From Planctomycetales bacterium 71-10 (GTDB taxonomy: Bacteria > Planctomycetota > Planctomycetia > Isosphaerales > Isosphaeraceae): DNA of 64,000 bases. Below, one piece after another: positions 7,698-16,900 of this stretch. Below the pieces are notes generated by a model that was not told where the DNA came from, searched no databases, and saw only the letters and a list, made by a program, of their open reading frames with translations. The DNA lies in contig MKTT01000079.1 of assembly GCA_001898385.1 (NCBI GenBank), forward strand, positions 41,909 through 105,908, written 5' to 3'. Every line of letters begins with the position of its first letter. Position 1 is the first letter of the stretch. The position numbers and the translations under genes are program-made.

Positions 7698-9923
7698 TCA
7701 CGCCCCGGCCGGGCGACGGAACGAGAAGCCCGCCTTCAGACCGACGACGAACGCGACCAGGGTCACGGCGCCGGCGAAGAAGATGGTGTCGCCGATGACG
7801 CGGAGCCAGCGCAGGGTCTGCATGAGGTCGGTCTGCATGAACTCGCTGCTGCGGGCGTACCAGTAGCCGTGCTCGACCGACGCCCACGTCTGGAGCAGGC
7901 CGACGGGGAGGAGGCTGAGGACGCACATGGTGAACAGGCCGATGTTCAGCGCCCAGAACGAGAACGTCAGCAGGCCGTCCTTCCACTCGACCGACGGCCG
8001 CACGACCCGCAGGCAAAGGAGCATCAGGCCGATGCCCAGCATGCCGTACACGCCGAAGAGGGCCGCGTGGCCGTGGACGGGCGTGGTGTTCAGGCCCTGC
8101 ATGTAGTACAGTGCGATCGGCGGGTTGATCATGAAGCCGAACAGCCCCGCCCCCACCATGTTCCAGAACGCCACCGACACGAAGAAGTAGACCGGCCAGC
8201 GATAGCGACGGACCCACTCCGTCTGCTTGGAGCGCCGCAGGTCCTCCGTGGCGTCGAAGGCGACCAGCGTCAGCGGCACGACCTCCAACGCGCTGAAGAC
8301 CGAGCCCCAGGCCAGGGCGACCGTCGGCGTGCCGGAGAAGTACAGGTGGTGGCACGTCCCGATGATGCCGCCGGAGAGGAAGATCGTCGCCGACAGCAAG
8401 GCCGCCGCCGCGGCGACCCGCGGCCGGATCAGGTGCAGCCGCATGAAGACGAACGCGATGACGGTCGTCGCGAAGACCTCGAAGAAGCCCTCGACCCACA
8501 GGTGGACGACCCACCAGCGCCAGTACTCGACCATCGACAGGTGGCCGTGGCGGCCCCAGGTCAGGCCGGCCCCGTAGAACAGGGCGATGGCGCCCGTCGC
8601 CACGGCCAGCAGCCAGACCAGCGGCTTCGTCTCGTCCGAGCCCCGCAGCGCGGGCCAGAGCGCCCGCAGCATGAGGAACAGCCAGAGGAGCAGGCCGACC
8701 ATCAGCGCGATCTGCCACACCCGGCCCAGCTCGACGTACTCATACCCCTGGTGCCCCAGGTAGAACGAGACCGCGTCCGACATCTGGTTCTGCACGCTCA
8801 GCCACTCGCCCGTCAGCGAGCCGACGACGACGAGGAGCAGGGCCCCGAACAGCACGTTCACGCCCAGCGCCTGGCCGGCGGGCTCCTTGCCGCTGACGAC
8901 CGGGCCGATGAACAGCCCGGCGCCGAGCCAGGCCGTCGCGATCCAGAACAGGCCGATCTGGACGTGCCACGTCCGGGTCACGCTGTACGGCAGCCACTTC
9001 GAGAGCGGGATGCCGTAGAAGGCGTCCCCCTCCACGCCGTAGTGGGCCGTCACCACGCCCAGGAGCATCTGCACCAGGATCAGGGCGGCGACGATCCAGA
9101 AGTACTTGATCGTCGCGAGCTGGGACGGCGTCGCGCTCCAGGCCCCGAGCGGGTCGGACTCGGGGGCGCTCAGCGGCTCGTCCTCCTTCTTGGCGGCCAG
9201 CCACCACGCCATCGCGGAGATGCCCGCCAGCAGCATGATGATGCTGACGCCCGTCCAGACCACGCTCTCGCCCGTGGGCCGGTTGCCGATCAGCGGCTCG
9301 TGGGGCCAGTTGTTGGTGTAGGTGATGTCGTCCCCCGGCCGGTTCGTCGAGGCCGCCCACGACGTCCACCAGAAGAACGCCGCCAGCTTGTTCAGGCGGT
9401 CGGGGTCCGAGACCGCGCCGGCGGGGATCGCATACGCGGCGTTGCCGTTCGAGAAGACGTCCGTGTAGTGGGCCAGGGCGGCGTCGAACGCCTCGGCACG
9501 CACCGGGTCGATGGTCACGGCGCCGGTCGCCGGGTCGAATGTGTTGGTCCGCAGCAGGGCCGTCAGGCGGGCTTCCAGCCGGGCCCTGTCCTCGGCCCCC
9601 AGCTCGTCGAACGGCTTGCCGAGGTCGGCCTGCGCCCAGCGGTCGAGGATGAAGGTGGCCTCGCGGTGCAGCCAGTCGGCCGTCCAGTCGGGCGCGACGT
9701 AGCTGCCGTGGCCCCAGATCGAGCCCACCTGCATCCCGCCCATCGACTGCCAGACGTTCTGGCCCGCCGAGATCGCCCCCGGCCCGATCACCTCGCGGCC
9801 GTCCGGCGTCGCCACCCGATCCGGGATCGGCGGCATCTCCTGATAGATCCGGGCCCCGATCCACCCCAGCACCAGGAACGAGCTGACCATCACCGCGACG
9901 AACGCCAACCATAACCGACGCAT
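7698..9923 (-). CDS. norZ: Quinol-dependent nitric oxide reductase (single subunit)
   Basis: 741 residues from the ATG at 9923, chosen because GGGGGAGG stands just upstream and the protein then begins MRRLWLAF with a membrane helix; longer frames add an arginine-rich, unlikely leader. Residues ~30-240 form the periplasmic N-terminal extension of qNOR enzymes (GQNVWQSMGGMQVGSIWGHG), without a CxxCH heme c site. The rest is the 12-helix NorB core with the histidines that bind heme b, heme b3 and FeB: TWHVQIGLFW, HLWVEGFFE, GTCHHLYF and HGHAALFGVYG. It reduces NO to N2O using quinol, so no NorC is needed, and none is present. Alone in an apparently aerobic genome, NO detoxification is the likely role. 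Confidence 0.95.
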   Translation of the reverse strand: MRRLWLAFVAVMVSSFLVLGWIGARIYQEMPPIPDRVATPDGREVIGPGAISAGQNVWQSMGGMQVGSIWGHGSYVAPDWTADWLHREATFILDRWAQADLGKPFDELGAEDRARLEARLTALLRTNTFDPATGAVTIDPVRAEAFDAALAHYTDVFSNGNAAYAIPAGAVSDPDRLNKLAAFFWWTSWAASTNRPGDDITYTNNWPHEPLIGNRPTGESVVWTGVSIIMLLAGISAMAWWLAAKKEDEPLSAPESDPLGAWSATPSQLATIKYFWIVAALILVQMLLGVVTAHYGVEGDAFYGIPLSKWLPYSVTRTWHVQIGLFWIATAWLGAGLFIGPVVSGKEPAGQALGVNVLFGALLLVVVGSLTGEWLSVQNQMSDAVSFYLGHQGYEYVELGRVWQIALMVGLLLWLFLMLRALWPALRGSDETKPLVWLLAVATGAIALFYGAGLTWGRHGHLSMVEYWRWWVVHLWVEGFFEVFATTVIAFVFMRLHLIRPRVAAAAALLSATIFLSGGIIGTCHHLYFSGTPTVALAWGSVFSALEVVPLTLVAFDATEDLRRSKQTEWVRRYRWPVYFFVSVAFWNMVGAGLFGFMINPPIALYYMQGLNTTPVHGHAALFGVYGMLGIGLMLLCLRVVRPSVEWKDGLLTFSFWALNIGLFTMCVLSLLPVGLLQTWASVEHGYWYARSSEFMQTDLMQTLRWLRVIGDTIFFAGAVTLVAFVVGLKAGFSFRRPAGA

Positions 9924-10044
9924 CGGCCCCACCTCCCCCTCGCTTCCCAAGGAATCCCGGCCCTCGCGCCCCGCGCGGGGGGCTCGCTCGCAAGGCCGGC
10001 TCGCCGATCTCCAGGAGGCCGACCAGCGTGAAATCCGCATGCCC

Positions 10045-10073
10045 AGGATAGTGGCGGAAAACATTTACGTCAA
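10045..10073 (-). promoter_or_regulatory. Candidate promoter of norZ
   Basis: On the minus strand TTGACG (10073-10068), 17-bp spacer, TATCCT (10050-10045), predicting a leader of about 115 nt before the norZ start at 9923. The -35 hexamer overlaps the stop codon of the upstream HAD gene. No clear NsrR, NorR or FNR-type operator was recognised in the leader. Confidence 0.5.
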
Positions 10074-11116
10074 GGTGCAGAATTCCCGGCGGCCCGCGCC
10101 GGGGGATCGAACGGGAAGACGCGGCGGAAGTCGGATTTCATGTCGACGAGGAGCCAGCCGCGGGCGGCGGCCTGGTCGAGGCCGCGGGCGAGGCGTCCGA
10201 AGGGGGAATCGCGGTCGTAGGCGTACTCGCGGTCGGCGTCGGTGTGGTGGAGGACGACGGCCAGGCCGGGGCGGGGGCCGGAGGTGGTCCACTCGCACAT
10301 CTCGAAGTCGCCGTCGGAGTTGCCGAAGGCGAGGATGGGCCGGCGGCCGATGAATTTCTGAATGCCCGGGGGCTTGCCGGGGCCGTCGTTGATCGCGTCG
10401 ATCTCCGGGAGGCGGACGAGGGCGGGCTTGCCGTCGCGGGCCTCGTATTTGGTCTTGATCGTGCTGCCGACGACCTGCTCGGCGTGGACGCCGTAGACGG
10501 CCTCGGAGAAGGTGCGGATCATCTCGACGCCGCCGCCGGAGACGATGTATGTGCGGAAGCCGCCGCGGCGCAGGAAGGCCAGCATCTCCAGCATCGGCAG
10601 GTAGACGCATTCGGTGTAGAGTCGGCCGAACTTCGGGTGCCTGGCGGTCGCGAGCCACGCCGAGGCGATCGCGGCGAACTCGTCGACCGTCGTCCCGGCG
10701 TGCGTGGCCATGACCAGCTCCAGCACGCCCTTTTCGCCGGCCGCCGCGAGCCCCCCCAGGTCCCCCGCGAGGGCCGACCGGAACGGCTCGCGGCCGGCCC
10801 AGTCGGGGTGATCGGGCGCAAGGGCCTTGGCGCGGTCGAGGGCGAAGGCGAGCTGGACGTACATCGGCCGCTCGCACCAGAGCGTGCCGTCGTTGTCGAA
10901 GACGGCGATGCGGTCGGCGGGCGGGACGAAGTCGGGGCCCCCCTCGCGGGTCGTGCGGGCGACGAAGTCGAGGATGCCCCGCTTCGCCGCGCCGTCGTTC
11001 CAGGAGGGGAGCGGGTCGTCGTCGGGGCCGGTCGCGCGGGATGCGGCCCCGAGGGAGGTCGCGGCGGCCAGGCCGGCCGCGGAGGATCGCAGGAACATGC
11101 GTCGATCCGTGTTCAT
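10070..11116 (-). CDS. Tat-exported HAD-superfamily phosphatase
   Basis: 348 residues. The N terminus has a twin-arginine motif (RRMFLR) and hydrophobic Ala-rich stretch, so it is probably exported folded. HAD motifs follow in order: motif I FDNDGTLW with nucleophile Asp74 and acid Asp76, motif II IVSGGG near residue ~195, and motif IV FGNSDGDFEM near ~270. This resembles phosphoserine-phosphatase-like HADs. HAD enzymes are usually cytoplasmic, so export is notable. The sulfatase gene ends 37 nt upstream on the same strand, so the two are probably co-transcribed; linked release of phosphate and sulfate from an extracellular substrate is a guess. GAGG lies 8 nt before the ATG. Confidence 0.85.
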   Translation of the reverse strand: MNTDRRMFLRSSAAGLAAATSLGAASRATGPDDDPLPSWNDGAAKRGILDFVARTTREGGPDFVPPADRIAVFDNDGTLWCERPMYVQLAFALDRAKALAPDHPDWAGREPFRSALAGDLGGLAAAGEKGVLELVMATHAGTTVDEFAAIASAWLATARHPKFGRLYTECVYLPMLEMLAFLRRGGFRTYIVSGGGVEMIRTFSEAVYGVHAEQVVGSTIKTKYEARDGKPALVRLPEIDAINDGPGKPPGIQKFIGRRPILAFGNSDGDFEMCEWTTSGPRPGLAVVLHHTDADREYAYDRDSPFGRLARGLDQAAARGWLLVDMKSDFRRVFPFDPPARAAGNSAP

Positions 11117-11153
11117 GGTCGAGACCTCGCGCGGCGGGCCGGCTCGGCGGCGG

Positions 11154-12758
11154 TCAGTGGACGCCCTTCTCCAGCAGCTTCTGGATCTTGTCCAGGTTGA
11201 ACGAGCCGGGCGACTGGCTGGGCGGATATTCCTTCATGGACATGAGGAACTTCGCGGCCAGCTGCTGGATCGGGACGATGACGAACACGTGATCGATGAA
11301 CCAGTCGTTGTAGGTGTTGGAGCTGTGCTGGGACTTCTCGAACGGGTCCCGTCGCAGGTTGAAGAGGAGGGGGACGCGCAGCTCGGTGAACGGCTCCCGC
11401 CAGACGCCGAACGCCTGGCCGCGGTTCTCCAGGAAGGCGACCTTCCAGTCCCCCTGGCGCATGGCGACGACCTGGCCGTCGTCGTTGACGTAGATGAACT
11501 CCTTGCGCGGGGATTCCGCGACCTTCCCGCCCAGGTGGTCGAGCTGATTGTAGCCGTCGAGGTAGTTCCGGTAGTGGCGGCCGTTCAGGTCGACGCCGGC
11601 CTTGAGCTTCGCGACGATGTCGGGCTCGCCCGCGGCGGCGGCGAAGGTCGGGATCCAGTCCTCGTGCGAGACGACGCCGTTGAGGGTCGTGCCGGCGGGG
11701 AAGCGGCCGGGCCAGCGGACGAACGCGGGGACGCGGTAGGCACCCTCCCAGTTGGAGTTCTTCTCGCTGCGGAACGGCGTGGTGCCGGCGTCGGGCCAGG
11801 AGTTGTAGTGGGGGCCGTTGTCGGTCGAGTAGAGGACGATCGTGTTCTCCGCGAGGCCCAGGTCGTCCAGGGTCTTGAGCAACTCGCCGACGTGGGCGTC
11901 GTGCTCGACCATGCCGTCGTGGTACTCGTCGCCGGAGGGCCCGGCGAGCCCCGTGTGCTCGGCCTTGACGTGCGTCCGGAAGTGCATCCGGGTGGCGTTC
12001 CACCAGCAGAAGAAGGGCTGGCCGGCCTTGTGCTGGCGGGCGATGTACTCCTTGGCGGCGGCCACGGTCTCGTCGTCGATCGTCTCCATCCGCTTCTTCG
12101 TCAGCGGGCCGGTGTTCTCGATCGTCTGCCCGCCCTTGCCGTCGGCCTTGCACTTGAGCACGCCGCGGGGGCCGAACCGCTCCAGGAACGTCTTGCCGTC
12201 GGGGAGCTTCATGTCCTTGGGATAGTCGCGGTTCTCCGGCTCCTCCTCGGCGTTGAGGTGGTAGAGGTTGCCGAAGAACTCGTCGAAGCCGTGCATCGTC
12301 GGCAGGTGCTCGTCCAGGTCGCCCTGGTGGTTCTTGCCGAACTGGCCGGTGGCGTAGCCGAGGCTCTTCATCACCGTCGCCATGGTGACGTCGGTCTTCT
12401 GCCATCCTTCCTTCGCGCCGGGGAGGCCGACCTTGGTCATGCCGGTGCGGACCGGGACGTTGCCGCCGATGAATGCGGCGCGGCCGGCGGTGCAGCTCTG
12501 CTGGCCGTAGTAGTCGGTGAACGAGACCCCCTCGCGGGCGATGCGGTCGATGTTGGGCGTCTTGTAGCCCATCATCCCGCGGTTGTTGTGGCTGATGTTC
12601 CAGGTGCCGATGTCGTCGCCCCAGATCACCAGGACGTTCGGCTTGCCGGCGGCCTTCGGGGCCGCCTCGCCCTGGGCACGGGCCGACGAGGAGCAGAGTC
12701 CGACGAGCAGGGCGAGCGCGATCGCGGCGCGGATTCGGGGGCGAGATCGCAGGAGCAT
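11154..12758 (-). CDS. Secreted sulfatase (formylglycine-type)
   Basis: 534 residues from the ATG at 12758, chosen because it opens a good signal peptide (MLLRSRPRIR then a hydrophobic run to ARAQG); the frame upstream is basic and unlikely. It has the sulfatase metal motif (WGDD, D48-D49), the modification site C89-T-A-G-R93, in which Cys becomes formylglycine, and later STDNGPHYN and the C-terminal metal/sulfate-binding region. Length and sequence fit the arylsulfatase type with a conserved C-terminal domain. No formylglycine-generating enzyme is in the window. Substrate unknown; planctomycetes carry many sulfatases for sulfated polysaccharides. It is upstream of the exported HAD gene and divergent from an AraC regulator. 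Confidence 0.93.
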   Translation of the reverse strand: MLLRSRPRIRAAIALALLVGLCSSSARAQGEAAPKAAGKPNVLVIWGDDIGTWNISHNNRGMMGYKTPNIDRIAREGVSFTDYYGQQSCTAGRAAFIGGNVPVRTGMTKVGLPGAKEGWQKTDVTMATVMKSLGYATGQFGKNHQGDLDEHLPTMHGFDEFFGNLYHLNAEEEPENRDYPKDMKLPDGKTFLERFGPRGVLKCKADGKGGQTIENTGPLTKKRMETIDDETVAAAKEYIARQHKAGQPFFCWWNATRMHFRTHVKAEHTGLAGPSGDEYHDGMVEHDAHVGELLKTLDDLGLAENTIVLYSTDNGPHYNSWPDAGTTPFRSEKNSNWEGAYRVPAFVRWPGRFPAGTTLNGVVSHEDWIPTFAAAAGEPDIVAKLKAGVDLNGRHYRNYLDGYNQLDHLGGKVAESPRKEFIYVNDDGQVVAMRQGDWKVAFLENRGQAFGVWREPFTELRVPLLFNLRRDPFEKSQHSSNTYNDWFIDHVFVIVPIQQLAAKFLMSMKEYPPSQSPGSFNLDKIQKLLEKGVH

Positions 12759-12951
12759 GGACTTGGAGCCTCGCGGTTCGATGGTCCCGGCCGCCTCGGA
12801 GGGGTGGCGGCCGTCGGGGAGGGGACGTGTGATGGGTGGATCGTAATGCGCCCGCCTGGCCCGGGGAAGGATGGGGCGATAGAGTATCCAAAACCGGCCA
12901 GCGTCGACGTCCGACGCGACGGCTCCGGCGCGGGATCGATGGGGGTGGTCC

Positions 12952-13902
12952 GTGGATCGACGTCGACCCCCGGCTGCGGTCGTCTCCGAGCGGCTGGACG
13001 ACTTCGACCGCTTCGCCGCCGTCCACTCCGGCGAGGGCCTGCGGGTCGAGCAGCTCTCGGCCGGCCGGTTCGTCGGGGCGTATGCGTCGGTCCGGGGGGC
13101 GCTGATCCGGGCGACGACCCTGGAGTTCAACCAGGTGATCATGATCCGCGGACGGGCCACGCCGGGGCGGTTCGCCGTCTATGCGGTGTCCCCGCACAAC
13201 GCCGACGGCCTGTGGCACGGGCGGCGGCTCGACCCCGGCCGGCTGGTCGTGCACGGGCCGGACTCGACGGCCGACCACCGCTCGGCGCGGGACTGCCGCC
13301 TGACGGAGCTTTCCGTACAGGCCGAGGACCTGGCCCTCGCCGCGCTCGCGTTGCTGCGCGTCGACGTCGTGCGGGCCGCGGATCCTTGGAGGGTGATCGG
13401 CCCGCCGCCGGATGCCCTGGCCGCGATCGACCGGGCGACGCGCGTGATGCTGGCCCTGGGGGCCGACCCCGTCGTCCTGGCCTCCTCGGAGGGGAGGCAG
13501 GCCGAGGAGGATTGCCTCCGGATGTTCATCCGGGCGGCTTTCCCGGCGCGGGGGGGACCCGAGGCGCTGGACCTCCCCCTGGGCGGCCGGGCGGCGCTCG
13601 CCCGCCGGGCCGAGGAGCTGATACGGTCTCGGCTCCGCGACCCCGTCGGGATGATCGAGCTGTGCTCCGAGCTGGGGGCCGGCGAGCGGACGCTCCGGCG
13701 GGCCTGCCTGGAGCGCTGGGGGATGGGACCGATCGCGTATTACCGATCGCTCCGCCTGAACGCCGCCCGCGCGGAGCTGAAGGCCGGCGCGGCGTCGGTC
13801 TCGGAGGTCGCCCGGCGATGGGGCTTCCATCACCTGGGGAATTTCGCTGCCGACTACCGGCGGGCCTTCGGCGAGCGGCCCTCGCAGACCGCCCGCCGGT
13901 AG
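12952..13902 (+). CDS. AraC-family transcriptional regulator
   Basis: 316 residues. The C-terminal ~100 residues contain two helix-turn-helix units typical of AraC: MIELCSELGAGERTLRRAC, then YYRSLRLNAARAEL, and SVSEVARRWGFHHLGNFAADYRRAFGERPS. The N-terminal ~200 residues form an unclassified effector domain similar to the cupin-like part of EutR/AraC-type proteins. The start is GTG at 12952 (GGGGGTGG just upstream); a downstream start is possible. It is divergent from the sulfatase gene across 193 bp, the common arrangement for a regulator and its target, so control of the sulfatase-HAD unit is inferred. Confidence 0.88.
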   Translation: MDRRRPPAAVVSERLDDFDRFAAVHSGEGLRVEQLSAGRFVGAYASVRGALIRATTLEFNQVIMIRGRATPGRFAVYAVSPHNADGLWHGRRLDPGRLVVHGPDSTADHRSARDCRLTELSVQAEDLALAALALLRVDVVRAADPWRVIGPPPDALAAIDRATRVMLALGADPVVLASSEGRQAEEDCLRMFIRAAFPARGGPEALDLPLGGRAALARRAEELIRSRLRDPVGMIELCSELGAGERTLRRACLERWGMGPIAYYRSLRLNAARAELKAGAASVSEVARRWGFHHLGNFAADYRRAFGERPSQTARR

Positions 13903-13917
13903 CCGCGGATCGCGCGG

Positions 13918-16900
13918 TCAGGGCGCGGCGTCAACCTTCGGCGCGACCTCGGCCGGGAGCGAGCGGGGCCAGCGGCCGGCGTGGGAGACATTGCGGACGC
14001 GCGCCTCGGCCTCGTCGGCGTAGTGGAAGAGGCCGAACGTGCGCTGGTTCGTCGGCTCCAGCGCCCGCGAGACGACCTCGACGTCGTTGAGGCGGACGGT
14101 CGCGCGGTCGCCGGCGATCGCCACGACGACGCGGTTCCACTCCTTCTCCTTGAGCGGGAGCGAGGCCGGGCCGCGGCGGTCGTCGGGCTCGGCGGGGGCG
14201 GCGTTGCCCGGGTCGAGGCCGGTCCGTTCGAGCGCGTCGTCGGTCATCCAGTGGACCTTGACGCCGTCGGGCTCCAGCAGGAACGTCAGGCGGTCGAGCG
14301 CCGGGTGGGTCGCCGCCTTGCCGGGCTCGTAGAAGAACTCGTAAGAGACCTCGCCGTCCTCCGCCATCGGCCGGTTGTAGATCAGGACGCTCTCGCACTT
14401 CGACCCCGGGTACGCCCCCGAGCGCCGGCCGACGATCTCGTCGCCGCGCTTGGACCAGTCGGACCCCTCCGCGCCGATCGACTCGCCGTAGTAGCCCGCG
14501 AGCCAGCCCGAGAGGTCGGGCGCGGCGGAGAGGTCGATCCGCTCGGGGACCGTGGGCGATCCGGTGATCCGCAGGTTGCGGACCCCGGCGGTCCCCGCCT
14601 GGTCGGCCTGGAGGGCCAGCCAGGGGCCGTGGCCCGGCGGCAGGTTGGTCTCCAGGATCTGGCGGCCGTTCACGAAAGCGGTGGCGCGGTCGCCGTGGAC
14701 GACCAGCCGGTAGGCGTACCAGTCGCCCGGGGGCTCCAGCGGGGGCGCGAGGTCGACCCCCGCCCACGGCCCGCCGACGGTGAACCGATCGACGTGCTTG
14801 AGGTCGTATCGGGGCGAGATCCCCAGGCCGCCGAACGTGACCCGGGCCTCGCGGAAGTCGAACGAGGTCAGCTCGCAATCGACCTGGAAGTCCCCGGCGA
14901 GCGGCGTGGCGAGGTAGAGGTAATCGTGGGCGTGGCCGGGGAGGTGGACGATGTCCGCGCCGCGCCGGATCCAGCGGGCGACGGGGAAGCCCAGGCCCCG
15001 CGTCTCGGCCGTGGCGAGCGACGACGAGGCCCACGGCGAGCCCGGCGCGTCGGCGGCCGGCGAGCCGGCGTCGGTCGAGGCCAGCAGGGCCCGCGAGCGC
15101 ACGCCCTTGACCCGGCGCTTCCATCGGTCCTGGTCGTCCCTCGGCTGGGCGCGCGTCGCGAGGAGGTCCAGCAGGGGGAGGGCGGCCGGGACGGACGTCT
15201 TGCGGTCCACCGCGGCCGTCGCCGCGGCCAGCTCCGCCCACCGCGACCACTCGGGCTGGTCGGGCGCCGACGCCTCCAGCGGCGGCTTCAGCTCGCCGAG
15301 CGCGGCGTCGGCGGCCTTCGCGTCGCCGCGGACGACCGCGACGATCGCCTTAAGCGCGAGCTTGCCGCGGCGGGCGGCGTCGTCGTCGGCGGGCGCGGCG
15401 TCGATCCGGGCGGCCAGCTCGTCGAGCTTGCCGGCCTCGGCCGCGGCCTCGGCCATCGCGATCGCCGGGACCCGGACCTTGCCGCCGGCGTGCGCCCGGG
15501 GGCCGTCCGAGTCGGCGGCGACCTTCGCCGGCGGCGCGGGGTCGGTGGTGGTCGTGTCTCCGGCCAGCCGGAAGACGGGGCGGCCGGGGGCGGGGAGGAC
15601 CCAGTCGGCCAGGGCCTGATAGCGGGCCTCGGCGGCGAGCGGCGCGGCGGCCGCGATCTGGTCGTCGGCACCTCGGCTGTAGAACTCCTCGCCGATCAGT
15701 TCGTGGATCACGCGACGCTCGGCCTCGGGGCGATCCGGCGCGGGGGCGTGGAACGCGATCGCGGCGCGGTCGGCGTCCGAGAGCGACTCGGGCCAGCGGC
15801 CCTTGAGGACGACGTCGCGGACCTGCACCGAGGTTTTGTCCTTGTCGTGGTAGAGCCCGAACCGCAGGTCGTCTTGCGGCTTGACCGGGTGTTCGTAGAC
15901 CGGGACGCCGTTCAGCTCCAGTGTCGCGGAGGCGTCGCCGATGGTCAGGGCGACCGCGTTCCAGTCGCCCGGCTTGAGCGGCAAGGGCCCGTCGCCGCGG
16001 CGATGCTCGGGGACGTCGACCGCGTTGGCCGCCGAGAGGTCCGCGAGGTCGCCCGAGCCGGACGTCGTCCAGTGCAGCCGGACCCCGCCGGGCTCCAGCA
16101 GGAACGCCGTCCGCCCGAGGGCCGGGTGGACCATGACCTCGCCCGGGTCGCAGTAGAAGGCGTAGCTCACGACGTCGCCCGGGCGGAGGGGCCGTTCGTA
16201 GGTCAACAGGCTCTGGGCGGCTTCCAGCGCGAGCGAGGAGGATCGGCTGCGGTAGTTGCCGTAGGGGTTGCGTGCGACCCCCGAGGTCGGGAGCTTCCGG
16301 CCCTGGAGCACGCCGTCCTTCGCCGACCAGTCGTAGTCCTCCGGGTCGGTCGAGGCTTCCGAGCGGCCGAATCGGAACGACTCCCCGAGCCGGGCGCGAG
16401 AGCCGGCCGGCCTCGGCTTCGGGCGGGGGAATATGGAGTCGTCGGAGATGGTGCTCGCCCAGCCGTCCATGCGGTCGCCGTCGACGAGCTTCACCTCGCG
16501 AGGGATCGTCGGGGACCCCTTCAGGGTGAAGTTCCGCCAGGCGGCGTGGTGGTCGCCGGCGGCCCCCAGGGTCAGCCAGGGGACGGTCGGGCTGGGGTCG
16601 GCGTCGTCCATCATCAGGTGACCGTTGAGGTAGAGCCTGTGCGACCCGGGCGCGACCTTGATCGTGACGCGGTCGAAGTTCTCGTAACGGGTGTGCTTCC
16701 AGGTCTCCCGGGCCCGCCCGTCGGAGCCGTCCGCCTCGGGGTCGTCGACCGTCGCCGGGATGGAGAGGAGCGTGGCGTAGGTGGCGAAGGCGTCGGCCGA
16801 GGCGCCGCGGAAGGCTTCGAAGGACAGCTCGAACTCGCCCGTCAGCGGGTAGTCGAACGCGAGCCGGTCGGCACCGGCGTCGGCGACGTGCGTCACGAGG

